A stretch of DNA of 8,776 nt, from positions 1-8,776 of the forward strand of contig JAQVPT010000142.1 of NCBI GenBank assembly GCA_028701945.1, in the 5' to 3' direction. A model generated the notes under the pieces. It did not search any database. It saw only the letters and a program-made list of their open reading frames with translations, and had not been told where the DNA came from. This stretch comes from Bacteroidales bacterium (GTDB taxonomy: Bacteria > Bacteroidota > Bacteroidia > Bacteroidales > ML635J-15). Of this stretch, positions 1-7,382 are shown piece after piece; positions within the stretch are counted from its first letter, which is position 1; each line of letters starts with the position of its first letter. The position numbers and the translations under genes were made by a program.

Positions 1-756
1 GTGCCACCAGAGGTCTGTAGCATTATATCCCCATTTTCTCCATAGCAAAGAATTTCATGTGTTATCGATGCCTGTGTAATTAGAGTGTCGGGTTGGTTTA
101 TGAAAATATATTTATGCGAAACGCAATTATCGACATCAAGAACCGTAACAGTATAAGAACCTACGCAGAGATTTTGTATTTCTGGAGTATGTTCTCCATT
201 CGACCAGTTATATGTATAAGGAGGCGTACCAAGATCGGCTGCGACAGTAGCACTTCCGTTGCATTGACCATAACAATTTATCATAGAATAACCTGCAAGC
301 GTTGAAACCAAAGTTCCAGGTGACGGCATATCAACACTTATAATACTTTTACAATTGTTAGCGTCTGTAATGGTTACAACATTGTTTCCAATAAGACAAG
401 AATGATTGAATGCTTGTGTGCCTCCGAACGCCCATTGATATGTGTAAGGAGGTGTTCCGCCATTAGTATTAACTGTTGCAGAGCCATAACCTACTCCATC
501 ACATTCGGGTATAACTACATTTGTGAAATTTGCTAATAATTCTGGAGGTTGGTTGATTACAATTTCCGATTCAGCAGTGCAGCCAAGATTATCAACTACT
601 GTAACAGTATATATTCCAGCACACAAATCAGATATTTGATTTCCATCTGAGCCATTATTCCAATCATACGAATATGGAGCAATACCTGTTGCTGAAATGT
701 TGATGCCTCCAGCACAATCTCCAAAGCAAAGATTATGAGTAACAGAAGGCGAATTA
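1..756 (-). repeat. SprB-type protein repeats, three complete and a fourth cut by the window edge
   Basis: The 3' part of the giant gene codes for SprB-family repeats of the form CxGxCxGxAxV...GGTPPYTYxWSNG...LCxGxYTVTVxDxxxC. The leading cysteines are at residues 1134, 1209, 1285 and 1361, giving a period of 75-76 residues (about 227 bp). The second copy has an altered opening (PECDGVGYGSATV) and lacks the second cysteine of the LC-G motif. The fourth stops after LCYGENGDIMLQTSGG. The family is named for SprB, the mobile gliding adhesin of Flavobacterium johnsoniae. The nucleotide copies are clearly diverged, so this is an old array rather than a recent expansion. More repeats may follow to the left. 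Confidence 0.88.
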
Positions 757-3700
757 AACATTAGATTATCAATTGTAACTAAAACCTGATTGTTAGTTAC
801 GCAACCTATTTGATTTGTTATTGTAACATAAAAAGTTGTTGTAGAACTTGGTCCTACAAGAGGTGAGTTTGAATTTGCGCCACTTAATATTTGAGCAGCC
901 GGAGACCAAATATACGAAAGCTGGTCAGTTGAATTTTGGTTTGTTAAAGTGAGATTTGTTGTGCTTCCTGGACAAATAATATGTTCGGGGTTTAAATAAT
1001 AATTAAATTGATGAATACTAACTGTGACTTGTTCGGTTACAAAGGTATTGCAAACTGTTTCTTTTGCTCTTACATAATAGGTAGTATTTGTGGAAGGTGC
1101 AACCGATAAATTTGTTGTGTTTGACAATGTATTTGTAAATGATGGTGAGGACGACCATTGCCACGTATTTACAACTCCGGTACTACTTGCAAAAAGGTCA
1201 ATATTATCACCTTCGCAGATAAGCGTATCATTTGATACGAAAATATCAATATCTGGTTGGTAAATGACGACTCGTTGCCATGCACTATCGACACAAACGC
1301 CATTTGCTATAAGGAGGTAATCGGTGGTTTCGTCAGGTGATGCAACTGGATTTTGAATATTATAATTGTTAAGGTCGCTCCCTTCGACCCAATTAAAAGT
1401 TGTTCCTGGAGGGTACATACCTGAGGGGCCCAAGATCGTGTTTTCGTTTGGGCAGATTTCGATATCGGGTAAATATGTTTGTCCTGGTTCAATTACATTA
1501 ATAACGCGTACAATTGTGTCATAAAAATTACAACTTTCGGGATCTCCAACAATTAAACTGACAGTATATTCACCACCTTGACTATAATTATGGTTAGGAT
1601 TTAATGCATTAGATGTTGGCGAGCCATCACCAAAATTCCACTGAAAAGTTGTGCCTTGTGAATTATTATTAAACTGAACTTGATAAGGAGCACAGCCAAT
1701 TGGGATAGGGTCAAAGTTTGCTTCGGCAAGATTTTCTATTATTTGTATTTTAAAGACAGCATTATTACAATTTGTAGAATTATTCGATGTTGACCATACT
1801 CCTGGGTTAGGTTCAGTTGGAAACTCTTGGCATCCGCCACAGCTTGCACAAACAGATTGAATAATATTCCCTTTTTTATCAAATCTACTTGTGCCACCGT
1901 CCACGTGATCACGTCCTGAATACGAACAGGTTGCATAGTGCAATTCTCCAAAAAAACTAGCATATTCTAAATTGCTTGCATCCTCATTAAGAACAATTAC
2001 ATAAAAATCCTGTCCATCGGTTACGGTTTGTATTGCGTCAGAAGTTATGGGTAAACCTTTTGTTCCGAATTGGTCAGACCAAGTATAATAATCCCCTTGA
2101 GCATTCAAATAATTTTGAGCCCATTCACGTCCCCATCCCGACAAATATACTCTGTCGCAAACATCTACTGCAAATGCTGTTATAGAAATATTTGGGCGTC
2201 CATTCCCATTTCCAAAAACAGTTGACCAAACAACATTACTTAGGTTGTAATTAAATTTTGTAATAAACTGTCCACTATTAGGTACAGAGTAAGCCGCATT
2301 TTGGATAAGTGTTGTTCCGCTAGCTTTTGTTTGTCCACATATAAAGATACTATTATGTCTGTCGGTTCTTACAAAAAAAGCATTGTCATAAGTATTTGAT
2401 CCAAAAAAAGTAGATGCTAATAATTGATTCCCGTTTGTATTTATTATTGCCACAAAAGCGTCAGTAGTTCCTCCATTGTGCATTGTATTATATGCTCCTG
2501 CGGTTACGGGAAAATTATCTGAGACTGCTCCACCAGCAACAATAACATGTCCATCTTCGGTTAGCGATAGACTAAAAATTGCGTCATCCTCTGTACCTCC
2601 CATATAGCTAGACCATAACATTTGCGACAAATCTTGATTTAATTTAAATACGATTCCATCTTGTTGCCCTCCATTTGTGGGTTGAAACCCAGGGTTTATT
2701 CCTGCAGGAAAATCGTTTGAAAAAGTATTTGTTCCGACGTAAACCATTCCTTTATTATCGACCATAATTTCGCCTCTCGCACCATCGCCATAGTTATAAT
2801 AAAGTGAGTCGTTTCCATGCATTGCAACATGATTTATTCCTGTGATAGGATTCGGATGGTTAAAATGTAGTTGATAATTTAGACCGTCATTACTACTTCC
2901 TCCAACGTATGTGCTTCCTATCATTTGGGAACCGTCTGCACTGATTTTAGTAACAAATATATCGACTCCATCATCGAAACCAATAACATTATCGTAAACA
3001 ATTGATGTGCCACCACCAAAATTTGATTGAAACGCATTTGATGAAACTGGAAAATCGGGAGAACCAGTTGTCCCCATTATCAATAGATCATTACTTTCAG
3101 TTACCACAAGACTGTGTGGCATTTCCTGTCCTCCTGTGCCACCAAGATAGGTTGCATAGAGCTTTTGAGTGCCGTCTTCATTGTATTTGATTATGCCAAT
3201 ATCGCAGCCTACTCCATAGTACCAACTGCCAGGAATCGGAGGCGTGCCACCAGCAAAATCCATTTGATATGCTCCTGTGCTTGTAGGGTATCCTATATCA
3301 AACACAATTCCTCCCGAGTAAACGTTGTCTGCATAATCGTAAGTCGCAGTAAATCCCCAATTGTCTGAGGTTGAACCAGAATATGTCGAAAAAACTAGCG
3401 ATGGGTCAATAATCAAATCTTTAGTCTTGTCATAAGTATCTATTATTTCAAAACTTAAGCGATTTCGCTTTAATACATATTTGCATGAAATTTCAACCGT
3501 ATCGCCATCGAGGATTTGAAAAGAATAAGGTTTTAGTTCAGTTACTGTATTTACGCTTGTTGAAATAATTAAATTACCATTCTCAATCGAAATATGGTCA
3601 ACTCCTTCATATTCAAAGATAACGTCTGTTGTTTTTGCACCTGGTTTAAGAATTATATTATATTTCATGCTATTGTTTTGAGCATAAAAGTCTATGTCAA

Positions 3701-4127
3701 TGCCATCATAAACATTAAGAAAGCTTACACTTTCATGTTTTCGCACTTGTGAAGCCCATTTTGATTGGTCATTTCCTATATAATAATTATTATAATCTTT
3801 ACTTGTGTTTTTTACTGTAATTTCAGGGTTTTCAAGCGAGTTAATAAAGTTCATTTTATAAGCATGTGCATTTCTTACAGTGGGTTTTGGCGAACCTTCT
3901 GCTCCATGATGAGCGTGTGAATGTTTCATTTCATCAGGATGTGTAAAATTATAAGTAATGCAATTATCTTCTAAAAACAGTGCTCCATTATGCAAATTTA
4001 ATTTGTAACGGACATTATTATTCCATTGTCCTTTGTTTTCAATAAATTCTGATTGTGCTTTTAAATCTATTGCGAACACTGTCGAGGCTATTATAAATAA
4101 AGTGTAATAGAATATAATTTTTTTCAT
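1..4127 (-). CDS. Giant secreted multidomain protein (DUF7948, SBBP propeller, PKD, Ig-like, SprB repeats), likely T9SS cargo; 3' end outside window
   Basis: I translated the minus strand from the ATG at 4127 and found one open frame of 1375 codons with no stop before the left edge. Residues 1-25 are a signal peptide (MKKIIFYYTLFIIASTVFA, then DLKAQ). Residues about 27-240, opening FIENKGQW, match the DUF7948 N-terminal domain and carry a His cluster (H63, 69, 71, 73, 74). Residues about 240-790 hold SBBP-type propeller repeats (STYVGGSSNDG, SSYMGGTEDDA) and end in the conserved DHVDGGTSRFDKKG segment with C760, C763 and C766. A PKD domain spans about 803-876 (WNFGDG, F832-G835). Three Ig-like modules follow, with cysteines at 892, 971 and 1052, then SprB repeats. 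In this family, such proteins usually end in a T9SS sorting domain and act at the cell surface in adhesion or gliding. That end is not visible here, so the T9SS assignment is inference. Confidence 0.93.
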   Translation of the reverse strand, partial: MKKIIFYYTLFIIASTVFAIDLKAQSEFIENKGQWNNNVRYKLNLHNGALFLEDNCITYNFTHPDEMKHSHAHHGAEGSPKPTVRNAHAYKMNFINSLENPEITVKNTSKDYNNYYIGNDQSKWASQVRKHESVSFLNVYDGIDIDFYAQNNSMKYNIILKPGAKTTDVIFEYEGVDHISIENGNLIISTSVNTVTELKPYSFQILDGDTVEISCKYVLKRNRLSFEIIDTYDKTKDLIIDPSLVFSTYSGSTSDNWGFTATYDYADNVYSGGIVFDIGYPTSTGAYQMDFAGGTPPIPGSWYYGVGCDIGIIKYNEDGTQKLYATYLGGTGGQEMPHSLVVTESNDLLIMGTTGSPDFPVSSNAFQSNFGGGTSIVYDNVIGFDDGVDIFVTKISADGSQMIGSTYVGGSSNDGLNYQLHFNHPNPITGINHVAMHGNDSLYYNYGDGARGEIMVDNKGMVYVGTNTFSNDFPAGINPGFQPTNGGQQDGIVFKLNQDLSQMLWSSYMGGTEDDAIFSLSLTEDGHVIVAGGAVSDNFPVTAGAYNTMHNGGTTDAFVAIINTNGNQLLASTFFGSNTYDNAFFVRTDRHNSIFICGQTKASGTTLIQNAAYSVPNSGQFITKFNYNLSNVVWSTVFGNGNGRPNISITAFAVDVCDRVYLSGWGREWAQNYLNAQGDYYTWSDQFGTKGLPITSDAIQTVTDGQDFYVIVLNEDASNLEYASFFGELHYATCSYSGRDHVDGGTSRFDKKGNIIQSVCASCGGCQEFPTEPNPGVWSTSNNSTNCNNAVFKIQIIENLAEANFDPIPIGCAPYQVQFNNNSQGTTFQWNFGDGSPTSNALNPNHNYSQGGEYTVSLIVGDPESCNFYDTIVRVINVIEPGQTYLPDIEICPNENTILGPSGMYPPGTTFNWVEGSDLNNYNIQNPVASPDETTDYLLIANGVCVDSAWQRVVIYQPDIDIFVSNDTLICEGDNIDLFASSTGVVNTWQWSSSPSFTNTLSNTTNLSVAPSTNTTYYVRAKETVCNTFVTEQVTVSIHQFNYYLNPEHIICPGSTTNLTLTNQNSTDQLSYIWSPAAQILSGANSNSPLVGPSSTTTFYVTITNQIGCVTNNQVLVTIDNLMFNSPSVTHNLCFGDCAGGINISATGIAPYSYDWNNGSDGNQISDLCAGIYTVTVVDNLGCTAESEIVINQPPELLANFTNVVIPECDGVGYGSATVNTNGGTPPYTYQWAFGGTQAFNHSCLIGNNVVTITDANNCKSIISVDMPSPGTLVSTLAGYSMINCYGQCNGSATVAADLGTPPYTYNWSNGEHTPEIQNLCVGSYTVTVLDVDNCVSHKYIFINQPDTLITQASITHEILCYGENGDIMLQTSGG

Positions 4128-4154
4128 AGCTTATTTGGTATAAAATCCTAACTA

Positions 4155-4185
4155 TAAAGATACTGAAAAATTTAATACAAGACAA
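4155..4185 (-). promoter_or_regulatory. Possible promoter of the giant secreted protein gene
   Basis: On the minus strand TATCTTTA (4162 down to 4155) differs from the Bacteroidota -7 element TAnnTTTG only in its last base. A TTG lies 20 bases upstream (4185-4183), inside one arm of the inverted repeat described separately. Transcription would start near 4148 and leave a leader of about 20 bases. The match is imperfect in both boxes, so this is a weak call. Confidence 0.3.
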
Positions 4186-4207
4186 GAATAAGTTTCTTGT
4201 CGTTGTA
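4176..4207. promoter_or_regulatory. Imperfect 13-bp inverted repeat, operator or hairpin candidate
   Basis: The perfect core is GACAAGAA (4181-4188) and TTCTTGTC (4194-4201) around a 5-base centre. The outer TACAA (4176-4180) pairs with TTGTA (4203-4207) after a single unpaired G at 4202, so the arms reach 13 pairs. The repeat covers the -33 position of the putative promoter of the minus-strand giant gene, which suits a dimeric regulator binding site. It has no T-run on either side, so a terminator is less likely. Confidence 0.5.
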
Positions 4208-4366
4208 AGCTATTAGGTTTAGTATATTTAAGCATATGAGACATCTTGTTCCTTCCACAATATTCGTTCTGGTGAATTAGTTAATTACTTCGTCTTTTTA
4301 TAGTATTTTTTGTGAATTTAAAAAGATCGCAACCAAGAATTGCAAAACTTAAATATTGTTTTGTAT
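4208..4366. other. AT-rich divergent intergenic stretch, no gene seen
   Basis: This stretch is the middle of the 318-base gap between the divergent starts at 4127 and 4446. I found no tRNA, no credible ORF and no strong hairpin in it. It contains runs such as TCTTTTTATAG and TTTTTTGTGAATTT. Its length leaves room for separate promoters and upstream regulatory sites for both neighbours. Confidence 0.5.
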
Positions 4367-4394
4367 ATTTAGTAAACAATAAATTTAGTAAACA
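4367..4394. promoter_or_regulatory. Tandem 12-bp dyad repeats upstream of the aminomutase, paired operator candidate
   Basis: ATTTAGTAAACA occurs exactly at 4367-4378 and again at 4383-4394, with a 16-bp period and ATAA between the copies. Each copy contains TTTAGTAAA, which is symmetrical around its central base. The second copy overlaps the -33 position of the candidate promoter of the downstream gene, so a bound protein would block or position RNA polymerase. The regulator is unknown. Confidence 0.5.
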
Positions 4395-4413
4395 GACATT
4401 TTTGTTAATTTTG
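4384..4413 (+). promoter_or_regulatory. Candidate Bacteroidota promoter for the aminomutase gene
   Basis: TAATTTTG at 4406-4413 is a full match to the -7 consensus TAnnTTTG. TTTA at 4384-4387 lies 18 bases upstream in place of TTTG. Transcription would start near 4420 and give a leader of about 25 bases. The bases before the ATG (AACAAATAACAACAT) are A-rich with no Shine-Dalgarno match, as is usual in this phylum. Confidence 0.55.
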
Positions 4414-4445
4414 CATTCCTTTTTTCGTAAAACAAATAACAACAT

Positions 4446-5792
4446 ATGACAAAACAAAAATACAAATCATACACTTTGAGAAATTATAAGACAATTAAAC
4501 AATTATCAGTCTTATCGGATGCAGATTTTAATGCAATTCAGGTTGTGGGAAATGTATTACCATTCAAAACAAATAATTACGTCATCGAAGAGTTAATTAA
4601 CTGGAATGATTATCAGAATGATCCGATTTATCATTTAACGTTTCCACAAAAGGAAATGCTTAAAGAAGAACATTACAATCAAGTTGAAAAAGCTTTAAAA
4701 GATAATATTTCCGACGATGAGTTATCAAAAATATGTAATAATATACGAATAGAGTTAAATCCGCATCCTGCTGGTCAAAAATGTTTAAATGTACCTATAT
4801 TTAATAACGAGTTGATGCATGGTGTTCAGCATAAATATCGTGAGACCGTTTTGTTCTTTCCAAGTTCGGGACAAACATGTCATGCGTATTGTACTTTTTG
4901 TTTTAGGTGGCCACAGTTTGTTGGAGAAAAAAATATGAAGTTTGCAAGTAATGAGTCTCGTGAACTTGCTAAATATCTGCAAAAACATCATGAGGTTACA
5001 GACTTGTTGTTTACTGGTGGGGACCCTATGACAATTAGTTATAAAGTATTTAAAAAGTACATTGACCCAATTTTGAAAGTAATAGATAAAACCAATATTC
5101 AAACTATCAGAATAGGAACAAAATCCTTATCTTTTTGGCCTTATCGTTACACTCATGCACCAGACTCTAAAGAAATGCTAAGTTTGTTTAAAATGATAGT
5201 TGATAAGGGTATAAATCTCGCTTTTATGGCACATTTTAGCCATCCAGTTGAACTAAGCACAGATGCGGTCAAAGATTCAATTAAAGCTATACTTTCGACT
5301 GGGGCACAAATCAGAACACAATCACCTATTTTTAAACATATCAACGATAATCCAGATATTTGGGTAGAAATGTGGCGTAAACAAGTAAATCTTAATTGTA
5401 TTCCGTACTATATGTTTATGGCAAGAGACACTGGGGCGAAAGATTATTTTGAAATTCCTATTTATAGAGCACACGACATATTTCGAGAGGCTTATAGTCG
5501 AGTTAGTGGTATCTGTCGTACTGTCAGAGGGCCAAGCATGTCGTGTACACCGGGTAAAGTTATGGTGTCAGGTATTGCTGAGATTAATGGCGAAAAGGTT
5601 TTTGCACTCAGATTTATTCAAGGACGAAATCCAGATTGGGTAGCTACGCCTTTCTTTGCAAAATATGATGAGCAAGCCTCATGGATGAGCGACCTAAAGC
5701 CTGCTTTTAGTGATAAGTTTTTCTTTGAAGAGGATATGGAAGAAATTTTTCATCAAAAATACTCCGATTGCGAGGAAGATAAATTTGAATAA
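4446..5792 (+). CDS. Divergent KamA-type radical SAM, PLP-dependent aminomutase (lysine 2,3-aminomutase family)
   Basis: This 448-aa cytosolic protein belongs to the lysine 2,3-aminomutase family, which moves an amino group between adjacent carbons using a 4Fe-4S cluster, S-adenosylmethionine and PLP. The radical SAM motif CxxxCxxC is at C145, C149 and C152, followed by R154 at the place of the carboxylate-binding Arg134 of the Clostridium subterminale enzyme. Other family landmarks are LFTGGDPM (188-195), IRIGTKSLSFWPYR (221-234) and RTQSPIFKHINDN (290-302). The likely PLP lysine is K371 in CTPGK, where KamA has PGGGGK. By an ungapped alignment from memory, the two aspartates that bind the lysine side chain (D293, D330) are R327 and S364 here. 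Only one cysteine (C442) follows K371, so the C-terminal zinc site of the Clostridium enzyme appears absent. The family call is firm; lysine as substrate is doubtful. The gene stands alone. Confidence 0.9.
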   Translation: MTKQKYKSYTLRNYKTIKQLSVLSDADFNAIQVVGNVLPFKTNNYVIEELINWNDYQNDPIYHLTFPQKEMLKEEHYNQVEKALKDNISDDELSKICNNIRIELNPHPAGQKCLNVPIFNNELMHGVQHKYRETVLFFPSSGQTCHAYCTFCFRWPQFVGEKNMKFASNESRELAKYLQKHHEVTDLLFTGGDPMTISYKVFKKYIDPILKVIDKTNIQTIRIGTKSLSFWPYRYTHAPDSKEMLSLFKMIVDKGINLAFMAHFSHPVELSTDAVKDSIKAILSTGAQIRTQSPIFKHINDNPDIWVEMWRKQVNLNCIPYYMFMARDTGAKDYFEIPIYRAHDIFREAYSRVSGICRTVRGPSMSCTPGKVMVSGIAEINGEKVFALRFIQGRNPDWVATPFFAKYDEQASWMSDLKPAFSDKFFFEEDMEEIFHQKYSDCEEDKFE

Positions 5793-5837
5793 TATTGTAA
5801 TATTGTTTGTGGTTCGAAGTTTGAAAAAGTCTCGGGC

Positions 5838-5888
5838 TTATTCGCTACGCTCATGAGCTAAAGGTTATTCGCTACGCTCATGAGCTAA
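5838..5888. repeat. Two tandem copies of a 24-bp palindrome-containing element
   Basis: An identical 24-bp sequence, beginning TTATTCGCTACG and ending CATGAGCTAA, lies at 5838-5861 and 5865-5888, separated by AGG (period 27 bp). Each copy contains the perfect 10-bp palindrome GCTCATGAGC (first at 5849-5858). It sits in the gap between two convergent genes, where REP-like elements and transcription ends are common. It is clearly less AT-rich than its surroundings. There is no T-run after it, so a simple intrinsic terminator is not obvious. Confidence 0.85.
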
Positions 5889-5960
5889 GGGATGAGAGAT
5901 TAACTCCATCAACAACGTGGTGAAACTTTACACATAACGACAAATCTGAATATTAAAGAA

Positions 5961-6008
5961 TCACAGGCACACAGGCACACTGGCTCACAGTATCACAGGC
6001 TCACCGGA
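5961..6008. repeat. Array of six degenerate 8-bp units
   Basis: Read in steps of eight, this stretch is TCACAGGC, ACACAGGC, ACACTGGC, TCACAGTA, TCACAGGC and TCACCGGA. The consensus is WCACAGGC, and the phase is kept exactly through all six units. The array ends 9 bases before the stop codon of the minus-strand plug-domain gene, so it lies in the 3' untranslated region of that gene and possibly of the convergent aminomutase transcript. Function unknown. Confidence 0.8.
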
Positions 6009-6017
6009 TTACAATAA

Positions 6018-7313
6018 TTAGTTTCTACTATTAAATTGAGTAAAATTTATTAATTTATCATAGGTTGTTGATGGGTCTCTGTGATATACAAATAGTAAAT
6101 AATCGTTTTCTGTTTCACGATACGAACCTTCAAAAAAACTATGGTCACTTTTTACTCCATCTTCATGACTTACCAGAACATATCTGTAGTTGTAATATCC
6201 TTGTTTTAGAAATAAAAGTTTGTTGTAAGATTTTGTCTCAAGATTGTATTTTAGTTTGTACTCATCACTAATTTCGTAACCAGTAAGTTCGCCAAAAATA
6301 TAAATATCAGCATTGGAGACTGGCGAGTTATAATCAAGACTAAAATCAACTATTGCATATTCTGCTTCAATTTCGGGCTTATTATTATTTGCAAACCTTT
6401 TAGTGCTTACAACATAGTGCCCGTTAATATCTTCGACGGAGCTATAAGACTCAAAAAACTTTGGTTTCCCTTTTTGTAGCTTTATATAATAATATGGCTT
6501 ACGAAATTCAATGTTTTCAACAAACTCAGAATATATTTCGAGATTATTAAAGCTAAAATATCTGTATTCATTTGCCGAATTAAAATTGATTTTATCATCC
6601 CATTCATAAGTAAGATATTCATTATCAAGAAATGAAGGAATTATGTCCGTAATAGCATTGTCCCATTGATAGTTCTGTAAAACCACAATCTTAAGATCAT
6701 TATGGGGATTTGATATATTATAAGATTTATGTTTGATTGTGAAATCAAGTTTTTGATATTTTTTGCGATAATCACTTTCGGGAGCTTCGTTTATGCGTCC
6801 CTCAACACTTACGAGGTTTTCGTAAATCATAAATCTCCTTGTACACAAAATCCGTTCATTGTCATCTTTAGAATAAATTATCAGCAGATAATTGCCCGAT
6901 AGTTTAGGTTTAATATCTCGGTTGGGTATTTGCAAAGAAAAATGAGTATAAGGAACAATTGTGTTGTGAGAATCTTCATAATCTCTTATTTCATTTTCTT
7001 CAAAACCTTCGGCATATTCAAAAAACATTAGCTTAGATGGTTTCCAATCGTGAGTGCAATGAATAATCGTATAATAAAAGTCTATTGGCTGTGCGTCCAT
7101 TTGGTCAAAACTAAAAAACAGTGGATTATCTCCGTGTAAATTCATTACCGGATAGCTTTCTTCCCAACCCGATTGGTGTATGCGAACAGATTTTAATAAA
7201 TTTGAATATACTCTATCAGTACACGGTAAAGTGTCGGGATTAATTGCATTTACACTATTTATAGTCAGCATAAAAGCAACTAAAAACATTAATATTTGTC
7301 TGTGATATGGCAT
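6018..7313 (-). CDS. Type IX secretion system plug-domain (DUF5103) protein
   Basis: The protein matches the DUF5103 family, renamed for the plug that occludes the SprA translocon of the T9SS in the outer membrane. It is exported to the periplasm. Landmarks, numbered from the upstream ATG at 7355, are FSFDQM (81-86), HCTHDW (99-104), GFEENEIRDYEDSHNT (117-132), SGNYLLIIY (153-161), ANEYRYFSF (261-269), LKQGYYNYRYV (383-393) and the C-terminal ETENDYLLFVYHRD (414-427). The full length of 445 residues suits the family. I prefer the ATG at 7313 because it gives a normal signal peptide (MPYHRQILMFLVAFMLTINS, then VNA). The ATG at 7355 adds 14 residues and leaves only 27 bases to the divergent gene. 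Genomes often have several DUF5103 proteins, so the assignment as the actual T9SS plug is likely but not certain. Confidence 0.88.
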   Translation of the reverse strand: MPYHRQILMFLVAFMLTINSVNAINPDTLPCTDRVYSNLLKSVRIHQSGWEESYPVMNLHGDNPLFFSFDQMDAQPIDFYYTIIHCTHDWKPSKLMFFEYAEGFEENEIRDYEDSHNTIVPYTHFSLQIPNRDIKPKLSGNYLLIIYSKDDNERILCTRRFMIYENLVSVEGRINEAPESDYRKKYQKLDFTIKHKSYNISNPHNDLKIVVLQNYQWDNAITDIIPSFLDNEYLTYEWDDKINFNSANEYRYFSFNNLEIYSEFVENIEFRKPYYYIKLQKGKPKFFESYSSVEDINGHYVVSTKRFANNNKPEIEAEYAIVDFSLDYNSPVSNADIYIFGELTGYEISDEYKLKYNLETKSYNKLLFLKQGYYNYRYVLVSHEDGVKSDHSFFEGSYRETENDYLLFVYHRDPSTTYDKLINFTQFNSRN

Positions 7314-7337
7314 AAGTATTGCATTTGTGTAAAAATA

Positions 7338-7369
7338 TTTTAGCAAGTAAAACATATTAATTAACTTTA
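7338..7369 (+). promoter_or_regulatory. Possible promoter of the secreted two-half protein gene
   Basis: TAACTTTA at 7362-7369 misses the -7 consensus TAnnTTTG only in the last base. The T-rich TTTTA at 7338-7342 is about 19 bases upstream, where TTTG is expected. The start site would be near 7376, giving a leader of only about seven bases, so the call is weak. If real, it lies within the 5' end of the longer version of the plug gene, which supports the shorter start at 7313. Confidence 0.25.
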
Positions 7370-7382
7370 TGAAAATTTTTTT

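Noticed and set aside
93..3368. Several short plus- and minus-strand ORFs inside this region (for example 93-305, 3002-3190, 3114-3368, 1739-1963)
   Set aside because: They all lie within the continuous 1375-codon minus-strand frame, whose domains are recognisable. The short ones show no family features.
4152..4244. 30-codon minus-strand ORF preceded by a purine-rich GGAAGGAACAAG
   Set aside because: The product is polar with no recognisable feature, and the ORF overlaps the inverted repeat and promoter of the giant gene. Shine-Dalgarno-like sequence is weak evidence in this phylum.
4785..5344. Minus-strand ORFs at 4785-5102 and 5153-5344
   Set aside because: They are antisense to the conserved catalytic core of the aminomutase and have no promoter or recognisable motif.
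5786..5806. AATATTGTAATATT as terminator of the aminomutase gene
   Set aside because: The stem is short and all A-T, with only a brief T run after it. It is not distinguishable from AT-rich background.
5838..6008. CRISPR array
   Set aside because: The repeat units are 24 bp with a 3-bp gap, then 8 bp with no spacers, which is not repeat-spacer architecture. No cas gene is present.
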